Assembly: GCF_900696085.1 (NCBI RefSeq)
Contig: NZ_CAADFC020000012.1
Location: 1 to 64,000, forward strand
Direction of reading: 5' to 3'
Source: Bradyrhizobium ivorense
GTDB lineage: Bacteria > Pseudomonadota > Alphaproteobacteria > Rhizobiales > Xanthobacteraceae
Length of the DNA stretch: 64,000 nucleotides
Shown: positions 8,700 through 17,255 of the stretch, in pieces
Numbering within the stretch: the stretch's first letter is position 1
Layout of the letters: every line of letters starts with the position of its first letter
Notes under the pieces: generated by a model
Told to the model about the DNA's origin: nothing
The model's database searches: none
The model's input: the letters and a program-made list of their open reading frames with translations, nothing else
Made by a program: the position numbers and the translations under genes

Positions 8700-9410
8700 C
8701 TAGGCAATATCCGACGACTGGATGCGCTTGACCCCGGCCTTGGCCATGTCGGCCCAAGCCTTGGCGAGCGAGCCCTGAGTGTCGATGCCGCGGCAGGCGT
8801 CCTCCACCACCGAGGTCTCGAAGCCGGCCTTGCGGGCATCGAGCGCGGTCCAGGCCACGCAGAAATCGGTGGCGAGCCCGGCCACGAAGACGCGCTTGAC
8901 CTTGCGCGCCTTCAGGTAGGCGGCGAGGCCCGTGGTGGTCTTACCATCGGCCTCGGTGAAGGCGGAGTAGCTGTCGACGTCCTTGTGAAAGCCCTTGCGG
9001 ATGATCAGCTCGGCCTGCGGGATCGCGAGATCCTTCGACAGCGCGGCGCCGTCAGTGCCCTGCACGCAGTGGTCGGGCCACAGCACCTGCTTGCCATAGG
9101 CGAGGTCGATGGTCTCGAACGGCTTCTTGCCGGAATGGACCGAGGCAAACGAGATGTGCCCGGGCGTGTGCCAGTCCTGCGTGATCACCACATTGGCAAA
9201 GCTCTTGGCGATCCTGTTGATGATCGGCACCACCTGCTCGCCATCCTTCACCGCGAGGCTGCCGCCGGGCAGGAAGCAGTTCTGGACGTCGATCACCAGC
9301 AGCGCCGAGGCATCGTCCGGCTTGATCGCTGCCGCCCGCAGCCGACCCGGAACCAGGCTCGCAAGTGCCGCCGCACCGATGCCTGCAACCACCCGCCGTC
9401 GATCCAACAT
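8700..9410 (-). CDS. Nicotinamidase-like isochorismatase-fold hydrolase with Tat-like leader
   Basis: The 236-residue protein matches PncA nicotinamidases. It has the catalytic Asp in VIDVQNCF, metal ligands in TQDWHTPGHISF, the family stretch RKGFHKDVDSYSAF with its lysine, and the nucleophile Cys in GLATDFCVAWTA. Such enzymes turn nicotinamide into nicotinate. The N-terminus LDRRRVVAGIGAAALASLVP looks like a twin-arginine export signal, unusual for an enzyme of cytosolic NAD salvage. The ATG at 9410 follows GGAGGG at proper spacing. An IS copy sits 96 bp upstream and may have replaced part of its promoter. Confidence 0.85.
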   Translation of the reverse strand: MLDRRRVVAGIGAAALASLVPGRLRAAAIKPDDASALLVIDVQNCFLPGGSLAVKDGEQVVPIINRIAKSFANVVITQDWHTPGHISFASVHSGKKPFETIDLAYGKQVLWPDHCVQGTDGAALSKDLAIPQAELIIRKGFHKDVDSYSAFTEADGKTTTGLAAYLKARKVKRVFVAGLATDFCVAWTALDARKAGFETSVVEDACRGIDTQGSLAKAWADMAKAGVKRIQSSDIA

Positions 9411-9506
9411 CGCGCCCTCCTCGCTCTGCATGAGACTTGCGAGAAGGCTAGTTCCGTTCGCGGAGCTGCGAAAGTGCGATTTTGCGGCGGGCTTTGCGAA
9501 ACGCTA

Positions 9507-10354
9507 GGTGGTGTGGACTCTAGGGATTCCCTTTTAGGGGCAAATCAGATTCAAGATTGCTTTTGGGGAGGCAGTCTTGGGTGTGATGGATCGGCTGGTG
9601 TTGAGCGACGCGGCGTGGGAGCGGATGGCGCCGCTGATCATAGGCCGGCCTGACCAGAAGGGCTCGACCGGCCGCGACAATCGGATGTTCGTGGAGGGTG
9701 TGCTTTGGATCGTGCGTACGGGCGCTCCCTGGCGTGATCTTCCGGAGGCGTTCGGAGACTGGAACAGCGTGTTCCGGCGCTTCAGTCGATGGAGCGCCAA
9801 AGGCGTCTGGTGCCGCATCTTCGAGGCGATGTCCGATGACCCCGACTTCGAATATTTGATCGTCGATTCCACCATCGTCCGAGCCCATCAGCATGCTGCC
9901 GGGGCCAAAAAAGGGGGTCTGAAGATCAGGCAATTGGCCGTTCGCGCGGCGGCCTGAGCACCAAGATACATATGGCCGTTCGCGGCTTGGGATGTCCCGT
10001 ACGGTTCACGATCACCGCGGGTCAGAAGGGCGATGCACCGCAAGCTGCCGAATTGATCGAGGGGTTGCCTGCCGAGGTGGTCATGGGCGACACGGCCTAT
10101 GACGCCGATCACTTGCGCCAAGCCATCGCAGCCAAAGGGGCGCTCGCCGTCATCCCCAACAACCCGTCACGAGCGCTCAAGCATCCGCTCGACAAGTATC
10201 TCTATGCCCAGCGCCACCTCGTCGAATGCTGCTTCTCAAAGCTCAAGCAATTCCGCCGCGTCGCAACCCGCTTCGAAAAGACCGCTCGAAATTATCGGGC
10301 GGTCGTCACCCTCGCAGCCATCATTCTCTGGCTGCGGTAAGTGTCCACACCACC
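9507..10354 (+). mobile_element. IS5-family (IS427-like) insertion sequence, copy 2, complete (848 bp)
   Basis: Both ends carry the inverted repeat GGTGGTGTGGAC, flanked by TA on each side (9505-9506 and 10355-10356), consistent with a 2-bp TA target duplication. The element contains one two-frame transposase gene. It lies between the 5' side of the nicotinamidase-like gene and the very end of the cyclase gene. Confidence 0.95.
9586..10340 (+). CDS. IS5-family transposase made by -1 frameshift
   Basis: The first frame (through 9957) has the N-terminal domain and first DDE aspartate in IVDSTIVRAHQHAAG. The second frame continues with GGLSTKIHMAV, the second aspartate (VMGDTAYDADHLR) and the catalytic glutamate region HLVECCFSKLKQFRR. 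Slipping back one base at the A6G5 run (9907-9917) joins them into GSEDQAIGRSRGGLSTK, the usual family sequence, giving about 250 residues. The inverted copy has the identical split, so the gene is probably functional. Without slippage a short 120-residue product is made. Confidence 0.9.
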
Positions 10355-11547
10355 TAGCCGGCAGCGGCGCGCGACGCCTCGTCGTGCAGGCCGTAGACCC
10401 GCTCGGCCTTGGCGAATCCGGCGATCGGAAATTCGCCGAGATCGCTCCAGCCACCCTCGCAGATGCCGGCGAAGCGTTCGGAGGCGACGACCGTACGGCC
10501 GAGCTTGCCCGCGATCTTCTCCAGCCGCGCGGCGAGATTGACCGCGGGCCCGATGCAGGTGAAGTCGAGCCGGTTGCCGCCGCCGATATTGCCGTAGAGC
10601 ACGCGCCCGAGATGCAGCGCGACGCCGAAGCGGAAGCGTTCGACGGCCTCGCCATTGGGAAACTGCAGCGCTGCGACGCCGGCGCGGGATGCGCGCGCCG
10701 CCTCCAGCACCCGCGAGCACACCTGGGCCTCGTCGCCGACATATTCGTCGACCGGAAACACCGCGAGCAGCCCGTCGCCCATGAACTTCAGCACTTCGCC
10801 GCCCTGGTCGCGGATCGCCGCCACCTGACAATCGAAATAGAGATTGAGGATCTCCACCACCGTCTCGGCCGGCAGGCGGTCCGACAACGCGGTGAAGCCG
10901 CGCAGGTCGGACAGCCAGATCGCCGCATCCATCGTATCGGCATGGCCGCGCCTGATCTGGCCGCCCAGGATGCGTTCGCCGGCCCGGTTGCCGACATAGG
11001 TGTCGAGCAGCAACGTCGCGGTGCGGCGCAGGGTGACGATCTCGATGTAGCGCGCCAGCGGCACGGTGATCGATCGGATCGCGTTCAACTGCTCCTCGGT
11101 GAAGCCACCCGGCTGCTTGGTGGTCCAACTCGAGGCATTGGGGGGCCCATCGGTGTTGATCAGCGGCAGGGCGATATAGTCGGTGACGCCTTCGGCCTGC
11201 AAATCCTGGACGATCGGAAAGCGCGTGCTGGCGGGATCATCGAGCCGCGCCCTCACTTCCACTCCCTGCTTGAACACGATCGAAAGCGGGCTGACAGCGA
11301 ACTCCGGCGAGTCCAGGATATCGTGAGCGACGGAGCCGACTTCGACCTCGCCACCGGGTTTCCAGAAGAAATGCCGGCCGTAGATCTCGGGATGCAGCGT
11401 GCGCACGAACACGCCGACACGCCACAGCGGCAAGCCGGCCCGGACCGCGCGTTCGCACGATTCCGCCATCATCTGCGCCGGGGTCGGCGCCGACCGCGCG
11501 CCATCGATCATCCACTCGTTGATCTCCCGCAGTGCCGACATGTCCAT
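10354..11547 (-). CDS. Adenylate/guanylate cyclase with N-terminal sensor region
   Basis: Class III nucleotide cyclase of 397 residues. The catalytic domain spans about 190-370: SDLRGFTALSDRLP with the first metal-binding Asp, LKFMGDGLLAVFP with the second, and the closing NLAARLEKIAGKL helix. The first ~170 residues resemble GAF/sensor regions in length but show no motif I can name. No membrane segment is visible. The ATG at 11547 follows GGGGGA. Its TAG stop uses the TA target and the first G of the adjoining IS copy, so the true last residue may have changed. Confidence 0.85.
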   Translation of the reverse strand: MDMSALREINEWMIDGARSAPTPAQMMAESCERAVRAGLPLWRVGVFVRTLHPEIYGRHFFWKPGGEVEVGSVAHDILDSPEFAVSPLSIVFKQGVEVRARLDDPASTRFPIVQDLQAEGVTDYIALPLINTDGPPNASSWTTKQPGGFTEEQLNAIRSITVPLARYIEIVTLRRTATLLLDTYVGNRAGERILGGQIRRGHADTMDAAIWLSDLRGFTALSDRLPAETVVEILNLYFDCQVAAIRDQGGEVLKFMGDGLLAVFPVDEYVGDEAQVCSRVLEAARASRAGVAALQFPNGEAVERFRFGVALHLGRVLYGNIGGGNRLDFTCIGPAVNLAARLEKIAGKLGRTVVASERFAGICEGGWSDLGEFPIAGFAKAERVYGLHDEASRAAAG

Positions 11548-11597
11548 GGCAGTCCCCCAGGCGCGCACCTGATCTGGCGACCATCACTATATAGTGT

Positions 11598-12686
11598 TCA
11601 GCGCCCGATCTGCCCGCGATCGCGCAGAAAATGATCGGCCAGCACGCAGGCCATCATCGCCTCGCCGACCGGCACGGCGCGGATGCCGACGCAGGGGTCG
11701 TGGCGGCCCTTGGTCAGGATGTCGGTGTCGGCGCCCTTGCGGTCCACGGTCCGCCGCGGCGTCAAGATCGAGGAGGTCGGCTTGACCGCGAAGCGCACCA
11801 CCACCGGCTGCCCGGTCGAGATGCCGCCCAGAATGCCGCCGGCATTGTTGGACAGGAAACGGGTGCCGTTGTTGCCGGTGCGCATCTCGTCGGCATTCTG
11901 TTCGCCCGAGAGCTCGGCGGCGCCGAAGCCCGCGCCGATCTCGACGCCCTTCACCGCATTGATGCTCATCATCGCGGAGGCCAGGTCGCTGTCGAGCTTG
12001 GCGTAGATCGGCGCGCCGAGCCCGGCCGGCACGCCCTCGGCGACCACCTCGATCACCGCGCCGATCGAGGAGCCGCTCTTCCTGATGCCGTCGAGATAGC
12101 TCTCGAAGAACGCCGCCTTGTCCTTGTCGGGGCAGAAGAACGGGTTGTTGGCGATCTCGTCCCAGTCCCATTTGTCGCGGTCGATCTTGTGCGGGCCCAT
12201 CTGCACCAGCGCGCCGCGCACCTTCACGTCCGGCAAAATTTTGCGCGCCACCGCGCCGGCCGCGACGCGGGTTGCGGTCTCGCGCGCCGAGGAGCGGCCG
12301 CCGCCGCGATAATCGCGCAGGCCGTATTTTGCCTCATAGGTGAAGTCGGCATGGCCGGGGCGGAACTTGTCCTTGATCTCCGAATAATCCTTCGAGCGCT
12401 GGTCGGTGTTCTCGATCAGAAGCGCGATCGGCGTGCCGGTCGTCACCTGCACGCCGGTTTCCGGATGCGCCATCACACCGGACAGGATCTTGACCGCATC
12501 CGGCTCCTGGCGCTGGGTGGTGAAGCGCGACTGGCCGGGCCGGCGGCGGTCGAGGTCGTGCTGGATCTCCTCCGCCGTCAGCGGGATCAGCGGCGGGCAG
12601 CCGTCGATGACGCAGCCGATCGCGACCCCATGGCTCTCGCCGAAGGTCGTGACGCGGAACATATGGCCGAAGGTGTTGAAGGACAT
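11598..12686 (-). CDS. aroC: Chorismate synthase
   Basis: Last step of the shikimate pathway, converting EPSP to chorismate with reduced FMN. The 362-residue protein starts MSFNTFGHMFRV and carries the family signatures GESHG, DLDRRRPGQSRFTTQR and RPGHADFTYEAKYG, and ends in the ILTKGRHDPCVGIRAVPV stretch. Length and motifs are normal. An in-frame start at 12734 is possible but lacks a good ribosome site and would add an atypical N-terminus. It lies 50 bp upstream of the cyclase on the same strand. Confidence 0.96.
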   Translation of the reverse strand: MSFNTFGHMFRVTTFGESHGVAIGCVIDGCPPLIPLTAEEIQHDLDRRRPGQSRFTTQRQEPDAVKILSGVMAHPETGVQVTTGTPIALLIENTDQRSKDYSEIKDKFRPGHADFTYEAKYGLRDYRGGGRSSARETATRVAAGAVARKILPDVKVRGALVQMGPHKIDRDKWDWDEIANNPFFCPDKDKAAFFESYLDGIRKSGSSIGAVIEVVAEGVPAGLGAPIYAKLDSDLASAMMSINAVKGVEIGAGFGAAELSGEQNADEMRTGNNGTRFLSNNAGGILGGISTGQPVVVRFAVKPTSSILTPRRTVDRKGADTDILTKGRHDPCVGIRAVPVGEAMMACVLADHFLRDRGQIGR

Positions 12687-12768
12687 GGCTGTGTGGTAAC
12701 GCGCGGGGTCAGCAGCGTCAAACAGGTTCGTCATGCCCGGGCCCCGGGGGACGAGCCGCGCCTGCGGT

Positions 12769-12957
12769 TTTCGGAATAATGGAAGAATACCGCTGAGTTG
12801 CCCGACGTGTCAAGTCACTGTGTCGGTCGTGCCGTGTCGGTCGACGGGCAGCCACCGGCTACTTTGCATGGGGTTGTTTTGCGCATATTGCCAGTGCGCC
12901 TCCCTGCGACGGCAGACTGTCGCATGCGAGGGAGGGAGTTGCGCGTCCCTTAACTAT
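12769..12957. repeat. Dispersed intergenic repeat, family H (copy 1)
   Basis: Shares TTCGGAAT, TGAGTTGCCCGACGTGTCAAG and GGCTACTTTGCATGGGG blocks, in order, with 57054-57190. Its tail (GGGAGTTGCGCG and after) runs into the last codons and stop of the histidine phosphatase gene. Nothing coding is seen in the 12687-12949 gap apart from this repeat. Confidence 0.75.
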
Positions 12958-13549
12958 ATTTCCGCAGGCCCAACTCGCCGAACACATACACCGCGCCCTG
13001 CTCGATGAAGAGGTCCGCGGCGCTGACCGGGGTCTCGTGGCCGAGCGCGACCATCAGCGCCCGCGCGGTGCCGCCATGGGCCACAGTGACCGTGTCCGCC
13101 GTGACCGAGCGGTGCCAATCGGTCATCCGCGCCTGCACCTCGACATAGCTTTCGCCACCCGGCGCCGACACCGTCCACTTGTCGGCCTGGCGGCGGGCAT
13201 AGAGCGCGGGCTCGGCGGCTTGCGCCTGCGCCAGCGTCGAGCCCTCCCACGCGCCATAGCCGATCTCGCGCAGCCGGCTGTCGAGCGCGTAGTCGCCCGG
13301 CGGCAGGTCAAGCTCGCCGCGCACCAGCTCCATGGTGGCGCGCGCCCGGATCAGCGGGCTTGCGACGAACACGAGCCGCGCCTTGTCGCGTCCGTCGCGC
13401 GCGAGCAGATCGGCGAGGACGCGCCCGGCATGCGCTGCCTGCCGGCGGCCGAGCTCGTTGAGCGCGATATCCTGCACGCCCTGCAGCCGGCCCTCTGCAT
13501 TCCATGACGTCTCGCCGTGGCGGATGTAGTAGATCGTCGGCATTGGCAT
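12950..13549 (-). CDS. Histidine phosphatase (phosphoglycerate mutase-like) family protein
   Basis: A 199-residue member of the histidine phosphatase superfamily. The catalytic motif is YIRHGETSWN (the phospho-acceptor His in RHG) at residues ~7-16; the second histidine lies in VTVAHGGTARAL near residue 165. LREIGYGAWEG supplies the acid residue. It could act on phosphorylated sugars, nucleotides or cobalamin intermediates; the substrate is not evident. Either of two Met codons (13549 or 13543) could start it. The upstream part of the open frame is not typical. The stop codon lies inside dispersed repeat family H. Confidence 0.87.
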   Translation of the reverse strand: MPMPTIYYIRHGETSWNAEGRLQGVQDIALNELGRRQAAHAGRVLADLLARDGRDKARLVFVASPLIRARATMELVRGELDLPPGDYALDSRLREIGYGAWEGSTLAQAQAAEPALYARRQADKWTVSAPGGESYVEVQARMTDWHRSVTADTVTVAHGGTARALMVALGHETPVSAADLFIEQGAVYVFGELGLRKYS

Positions 13550-13652
13550 TACGTATTCGCTGCTTGCGGGGGTCGAGGTACACCAGCACTCCGGCCGGGT
13601 ACAGCCCAAATCGGTCGCGGCGACGGTGCCATGCGCGCAAGACGGCGCTGCC

Positions 13653-13677
13653 GGAATAGGCACGCAATTTGGGTGTT
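13653..13677 (+). promoter_or_regulatory. Possible ECF-type promoter upstream of sigma factor gene
   Basis: GGAAT, 16 bases, then TGTT, 47 bp before the ECF start codon. This resembles alphaproteobacterial ECF promoters (GGAA-like -35, GTT-containing -10) and would fit autoregulation. Weak evidence from one site. Confidence 0.3.
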
Positions 13678-13724
13678 ATGTTGGATAAGGCGGTTGCCGC
13701 CGAGATAAGCGAAGACTGGAATAC

Positions 13725-14213
13725 ATGACCGCGTTTCGCCAAAGCATCGAGGCCATGATTCCGGCGCTCCGCCGCTACGCGCGCGCGCTGACGCGTGACG
13801 GCGATATTGCGGACGATCTGGTGCAGGATACGCTGGTGCGGGCGCTACGCTCGGAGCGGCTGTTCCTCGGCGGCGACATCAGGAGCTGGCTCTACACGAT
13901 CCTGACCAATTTGAACAAGAACCGCCGCCGCTCGCTGGCGCGGCGGCCGCCATTGATGCCGCTGCTCGACAACAACGCCGACGCCAGCGGCACCGAGGCC
14001 GAGGGGCGCGACATCGAGCGCGCGCTGTCGACGCTGGTCGAGGAGCAGCGCTCGGTGCTGCTCTTGGTGATGCTGGAGGGCATGAGCTACCGCGAGGTCG
14101 CCGATATCCAGGGCGTGCCGATCGGTACCGTGATGTCGCGCCTCGCCCGCGCCCGCGCCCATGTCAGGGCGGTGCTGGACGGCGAGCGCCCGGCGCTGCG
14201 GCGGGTGAAATGA
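13725..14213 (+). CDS. ECF-type RNA polymerase sigma factor
   Basis: A 162-residue sigma-70 family protein with only regions 2 and 4. Region 2 includes GDIADDLVQDTLVRAL and the -10-binding WLYTILTNLNKNRRR; region 4 has the helix-turn-helix SYREVADIQGVPIGTVMSRLARAR. It directs RNA polymerase to stress-type promoters. It starts 175 bp from the divergent histidine phosphatase gene and is followed after 69 bp by its probable anti-sigma factor. The stimulus is unknown. Confidence 0.92.
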   Translation: MTAFRQSIEAMIPALRRYARALTRDGDIADDLVQDTLVRALRSERLFLGGDIRSWLYTILTNLNKNRRRSLARRPPLMPLLDNNADASGTEAEGRDIERALSTLVEEQRSVLLLVMLEGMSYREVADIQGVPIGTVMSRLARARAHVRAVLDGERPALRRVK

Positions 14214-14282
14214 TGACAGAGTGCGTGACGACGGCGTTGTGCATGGGTGTTTTTCGAACAGGATTTGACAGAGACAACTGAT

Positions 14283-15047
14283 ATGACCGAGCCGAATATC
14301 CCCGTCACCGAAGACGAGCTGCACGCCTACGTCGACAACGAGCTGCCGGCCGAACGCCGCGGCGATGTCGAGGCCTGGCTCGCGGCGCATCCCGACGAAG
14401 CGGCACGGGTCCACTCCTGGCGCGCGATGGCCGACGCGCTGCATGCGCGCTACGACGGCGTGCTGGACGAGGCGGTGCCGAAGCGGCTCGAGCTGGAACG
14501 GCTGGAGCGCCAGCCGCGGCGCTGGATCTATGGCGCGGTGGCGGCGACGCTCGCCGCCTTCATCGCCGGCGGCGGCATCGGCTGGGTGGCGCGCGGCGCC
14601 GCGGCGGCGCCGTCGACCTTCCAGAGCTTTACGGTCGATGCGCTCGACGCGCACCGGCTGTATGTGGTCGAGGTGCGCCATCCGGTCGAGGTGCCCGGCA
14701 GCGAGCGCGACCATCTGCAGGCCTGGCTGACCAAGCGCTGCGGCTGGGCCGTCCGCGCGCCGGAGCTCGCCGGGCTCAAGCTGGTCGGCGGGCGGCTGCT
14801 GCCCGGACCGAGCGGTCCGGCGTCGTTCCTGATGTATGAGGGCGCGTCCGGTGAGCGCTTCACGGTCTATACGGCGAAAGCGAAGACCGAGGCGACCCAG
14901 ATGCGCTACGCCGTCCAGGGCGGCGATGGCGCGCTGTTCTGGGCCGATCGCGGCGTCGCCTATGTTGTCTCGGGCGGCAGCGACCGTAACCGCCTGACCC
15001 AGGTCGCGCAGTCGGTCTACGACCAGATGGAGAAAAGCGGCGGCTAA
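14283..15047 (+). CDS. Membrane-anchored anti-sigma factor
   Basis: A 254-residue protein. Residues ~8-60 (ELHAYVDNELPAERRGDVEAWL) match the sigma-binding helices of anti-sigma factors; one membrane segment lies at about 83-100 (GAVAATLAAFIAGGGIGWVA), and a ~150-residue domain follows on the periplasmic side. The HxxxCxxC zinc motif of ZAS-type anti-sigmas is absent. It immediately follows the ECF gene, so it most likely holds that factor inactive at the membrane. The ATG at 14283 was chosen since the preceding bases do not look coding. Confidence 0.87.
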   Translation: MTEPNIPVTEDELHAYVDNELPAERRGDVEAWLAAHPDEAARVHSWRAMADALHARYDGVLDEAVPKRLELERLERQPRRWIYGAVAATLAAFIAGGGIGWVARGAAAAPSTFQSFTVDALDAHRLYVVEVRHPVEVPGSERDHLQAWLTKRCGWAVRAPELAGLKLVGGRLLPGPSGPASFLMYEGASGERFTVYTAKAKTEATQMRYAVQGGDGALFWADRGVAYVVSGGSDRNRLTQVAQSVYDQMEKSGG

Positions 15048-15625
15048 AGCATGATTCGGAAGATGCGAAGCGGCCTTGCAGCCTCAAAGCGCGAGGAGCG
15101 TGGGCGACGACGCTAGAGCGCGATGCCGATTCATCCCATTCTTTGCGCCGTCCCGTAGTTCTACGGGAGCCGAAACACTAGCTATGCCGGTGAGTGAATC
15201 CGGCCTCACTCAGCGTCCCAATTCCGACATCGAAAATTTCGAGTCGCGCCATTGCCGCGTCTCAATATCGTACCGGATGATCACGCGAAGATGATGCCGC
15301 GCACGATCCGCCGATCGGCGCACGCGGCCTCGATTGGGGTTTGGTACCGCGCTGGTCTCCCTCTCGAGGCCGCACTCCTTTTGGGAGCTGCCGGCGTGAC
15401 CGCTCTGCTCGCCGCAGAAGCGGACGCTGGCGTCTGCCACCTATAGACGCGTTCGCGGCCCATCCTGTCTACCCGCAAGAATCCGGAGCAGAGCAGTTTT
15501 CGCGCCTCGAGCGCGCGCGGCGGCGAGCGCGTTTGCCAGCGAAGCGGATGCCGCTTCGCGTAGCGAAAACGCCTCGGGACAAGAACCCAGAGCTCCGTTC
15601 CGATCCCATCGGAACGGAAATAACT
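15048..15625. other. 578-bp intergenic region between anti-sigma and CbpA-like genes
   Basis: No credible gene is visible in any frame. It begins with a fragment of the GCATGAT-type palindrome family (15050 on), contains a perfect 8-bp hairpin TCCCGTAG-TT-CTACGGGA at 15151-15168, and ends in the terminator-like hairpin at 15594-15618. The short open frames inside lack ribosome sites. Confidence 0.6.
15594..15618 (-). terminator. Hairpin after CbpA-like gene
   Basis: Perfect 11-bp arms TCCGTTCCGAT/ATCGGAACGGA with loop CCC, just downstream of the leftward J-protein gene. There is no long T run; it may act as a Rho-independent-like or RNA-stabilising structure. Confidence 0.55.
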
Positions 15626-16582
15626 CTAGCCCAGATCGCGCGGATTATAGGGGTGTTGATCCCGCCACTTCTGCATCAATGCCTCAAGCTCGGCATCGTT
15701 CCCGTCGGGAAGGATGATGCGGGTGGTGACGTAGAGATCGCCGGTGGCGCCCGCCTTCGGCAGACCCTTGCCCTTGAGGCGGAAGGTGCGGCCGCTGGAG
15801 GTGTTCTTCGGGATCGACAATTCGACCGCACTGCCGAGCGTCGGCACGCGGACCTTGCCGCCGAGCACTGCTTCATAGAGCGTCACCGGCAGATCGACCC
15901 TGAGATCGTTGCCGTCGACCTTGAAGAACGGATGCGGCGCGATCGAGATGGTGATCAGGAGATCGCCGGGCGGGTGACCTTGCGCGGTCTCGCCCTGCCC
16001 CTTCAGCCGGATCTGCTGCCCGGCGACGACGCCGGCGGGAATCTTGACGTTGAGCTCGCGGCCGGTCGGCAGGCGGACGCGCTTGTCGCCGCCATTCACC
16101 GACTCCTCAAGCGTCACCGTCATCGCAACCGACAGATCGAGATCGACGCCGACCCCGCCGCCATCGAAATCGAACGGGTTGGACCGTCCCGCGCGGGCAC
16201 CGCCGCGGCTGGCATTGCCGAACATGCTGTTGAGGATGTCCTCGAAGCTGCCGCCGCCCATGGTGCCGCTGCCGCCTGGCCCGGTGCGAAAACTATATTC
16301 AAAGCCGCCGGGGCCGGCACGGCCGCCCGCGCCGCCGCCAGGAAAGCCCTGGAAGCGCGGCTTGCCTTCGGCATCGATCTCGCCGCGGTCGAACTGCTTG
16401 CGCTTGTCCTCGTCGCCGATGATCTCATTGGCCGAATTGATTTCCGCAAAGCGGTTGGCCGCCTTCGGGTCATTCTTGTTGCTATCGGGGTGATGCTTCT
16501 TGGCGAGCTTGCGATAGGCGCTCTTGATCGCTGCGGCACTGGCGCTCCGCGGCACCCCCAAGACCTCATAGGGGTCGCGCAT
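15626..16582 (-). CDS. CbpA-type J-domain co-chaperone (DnaJ class II)
   Basis: Hsp40 protein that stimulates DnaK ATPase. The J-domain occupies residues ~1-68 with the HPD motif at about 31-33 (KKHHPDSN). A Gly/Phe-rich linker follows (~75-135), then two C-terminal substrate-binding domains with the KIPAGVVAGQQIRLKGQG stretch. The CxxCxGxG zinc finger of true DnaJ is missing, so this is the CbpA/DjlA-like class and not the dnaJ usually paired with dnaK. Length (318) is normal. It stands alone, with terminator-like structure downstream. Confidence 0.92.
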   Translation of the reverse strand: MRDPYEVLGVPRSASAAAIKSAYRKLAKKHHPDSNKNDPKAANRFAEINSANEIIGDEDKRKQFDRGEIDAEGKPRFQGFPGGGAGGRAGPGGFEYSFRTGPGGSGTMGGGSFEDILNSMFGNASRGGARAGRSNPFDFDGGGVGVDLDLSVAMTVTLEESVNGGDKRVRLPTGRELNVKIPAGVVAGQQIRLKGQGETAQGHPPGDLLITISIAPHPFFKVDGNDLRVDLPVTLYEAVLGGKVRVPTLGSAVELSIPKNTSSGRTFRLKGKGLPKAGATGDLYVTTRIILPDGNDAELEALMQKWRDQHPYNPRDLG

Positions 16583-16742
16583 CCGTCACGTCTCCTTCAC
16601 GGGAATAATCAGGTTCGGAACCCATTGGGCCCGCTTTCTCTTCATCTGGGGCCTCAGTGGCATTTTTGCAACTAGCGAACCGGTATCCGCGCTCGAAAAC
16701 GCTTCTAGTCCGGCGCGGGCTTCGTCTCAATGGCCGCAACGC

Positions 16743-17150
16743 TCAGGACTTGGCCCACGGCTTGAGCGTATGGATTTCCCACCGCCCCTGTCCAGTCTTA
16801 CAAGCGGCGCCCTGCAGCCAGCTCTCGGTGGTTCCATTGACATAGCTGGCGAGGAAATCCCGGCAGGTGCGGCCGTCCTCGCCGGAATAGGCTTGGGCCA
16901 GCGGCGTCACCGAGCCGCGCGCGCCGGTCTCGGGATTTTCCCAGGGCTGGCTGGAATCCTTGTTGCCCCTTGTCAGCACGTCGGAGGCGGCGTTGCGGGC
17001 AAACGCCAGATCGCTGTCGGTCGGCGGCGCGCTGACCTGGGTCGGCTTGAGCGCGCCGGTGACGTCCTTGTCGTCCATCTTCGCGAAGGCATCGCCGCGC
17101 GACAGGCTGCAGCCGCTGGCGCCGACACCGATGAGAATGAGCGTCACCAT
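16743..17150 (-). CDS. RT0821/Lpp0805-type surface lipoprotein (start uncertain)
   Basis: Short protein with a hydrophobic leader ending in the lipobox-like VGASGC, so probably lipid-anchored. The C-terminal part (PWENPETGARGSVTPL, then CRDFLASYVNG) matches the RT0821/Lpp0805 family of small envelope proteins of unknown role. The start is uncertain: the ATG at 17150 leaves a short leader without positive charge, while longer in-frame starts would overlap the divergent pdxH promoter. Two further cysteines in the mature part may form a disulfide. Confidence 0.7.
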   Translation of the reverse strand: MVTLILIGVGASGCSLSRGDAFAKMDDKDVTGALKPTQVSAPPTDSDLAFARNAASDVLTRGNKDSSQPWENPETGARGSVTPLAQAYSGEDGRTCRDFLASYVNGTTESWLQGAACKTGQGRWEIHTLKPWAKS

Positions 17151-17255
17151 CGCGCCCGCGGGGCGGATCGCCGATAGGCCAACGCCTTCCCATGCCCTAT
17201 ATAGGGCTGACAACGCGTTTTGTGACGCGGGCGGACGCAAATCGGGACTCCTGCC

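Noticed and set aside
7797..9653. 618-codon plus-strand frame over AraC and nicotinamidase-like genes
   Set aside because: Runs antisense through two real genes and into the IS; composition is typical of a reverse-frame artefact.
742..10354. The IS-bracketed segment as a composite transposon
   Set aside because: It carries core housekeeping genes in their usual order, so it is more likely two independent insertions than a transposed cargo.
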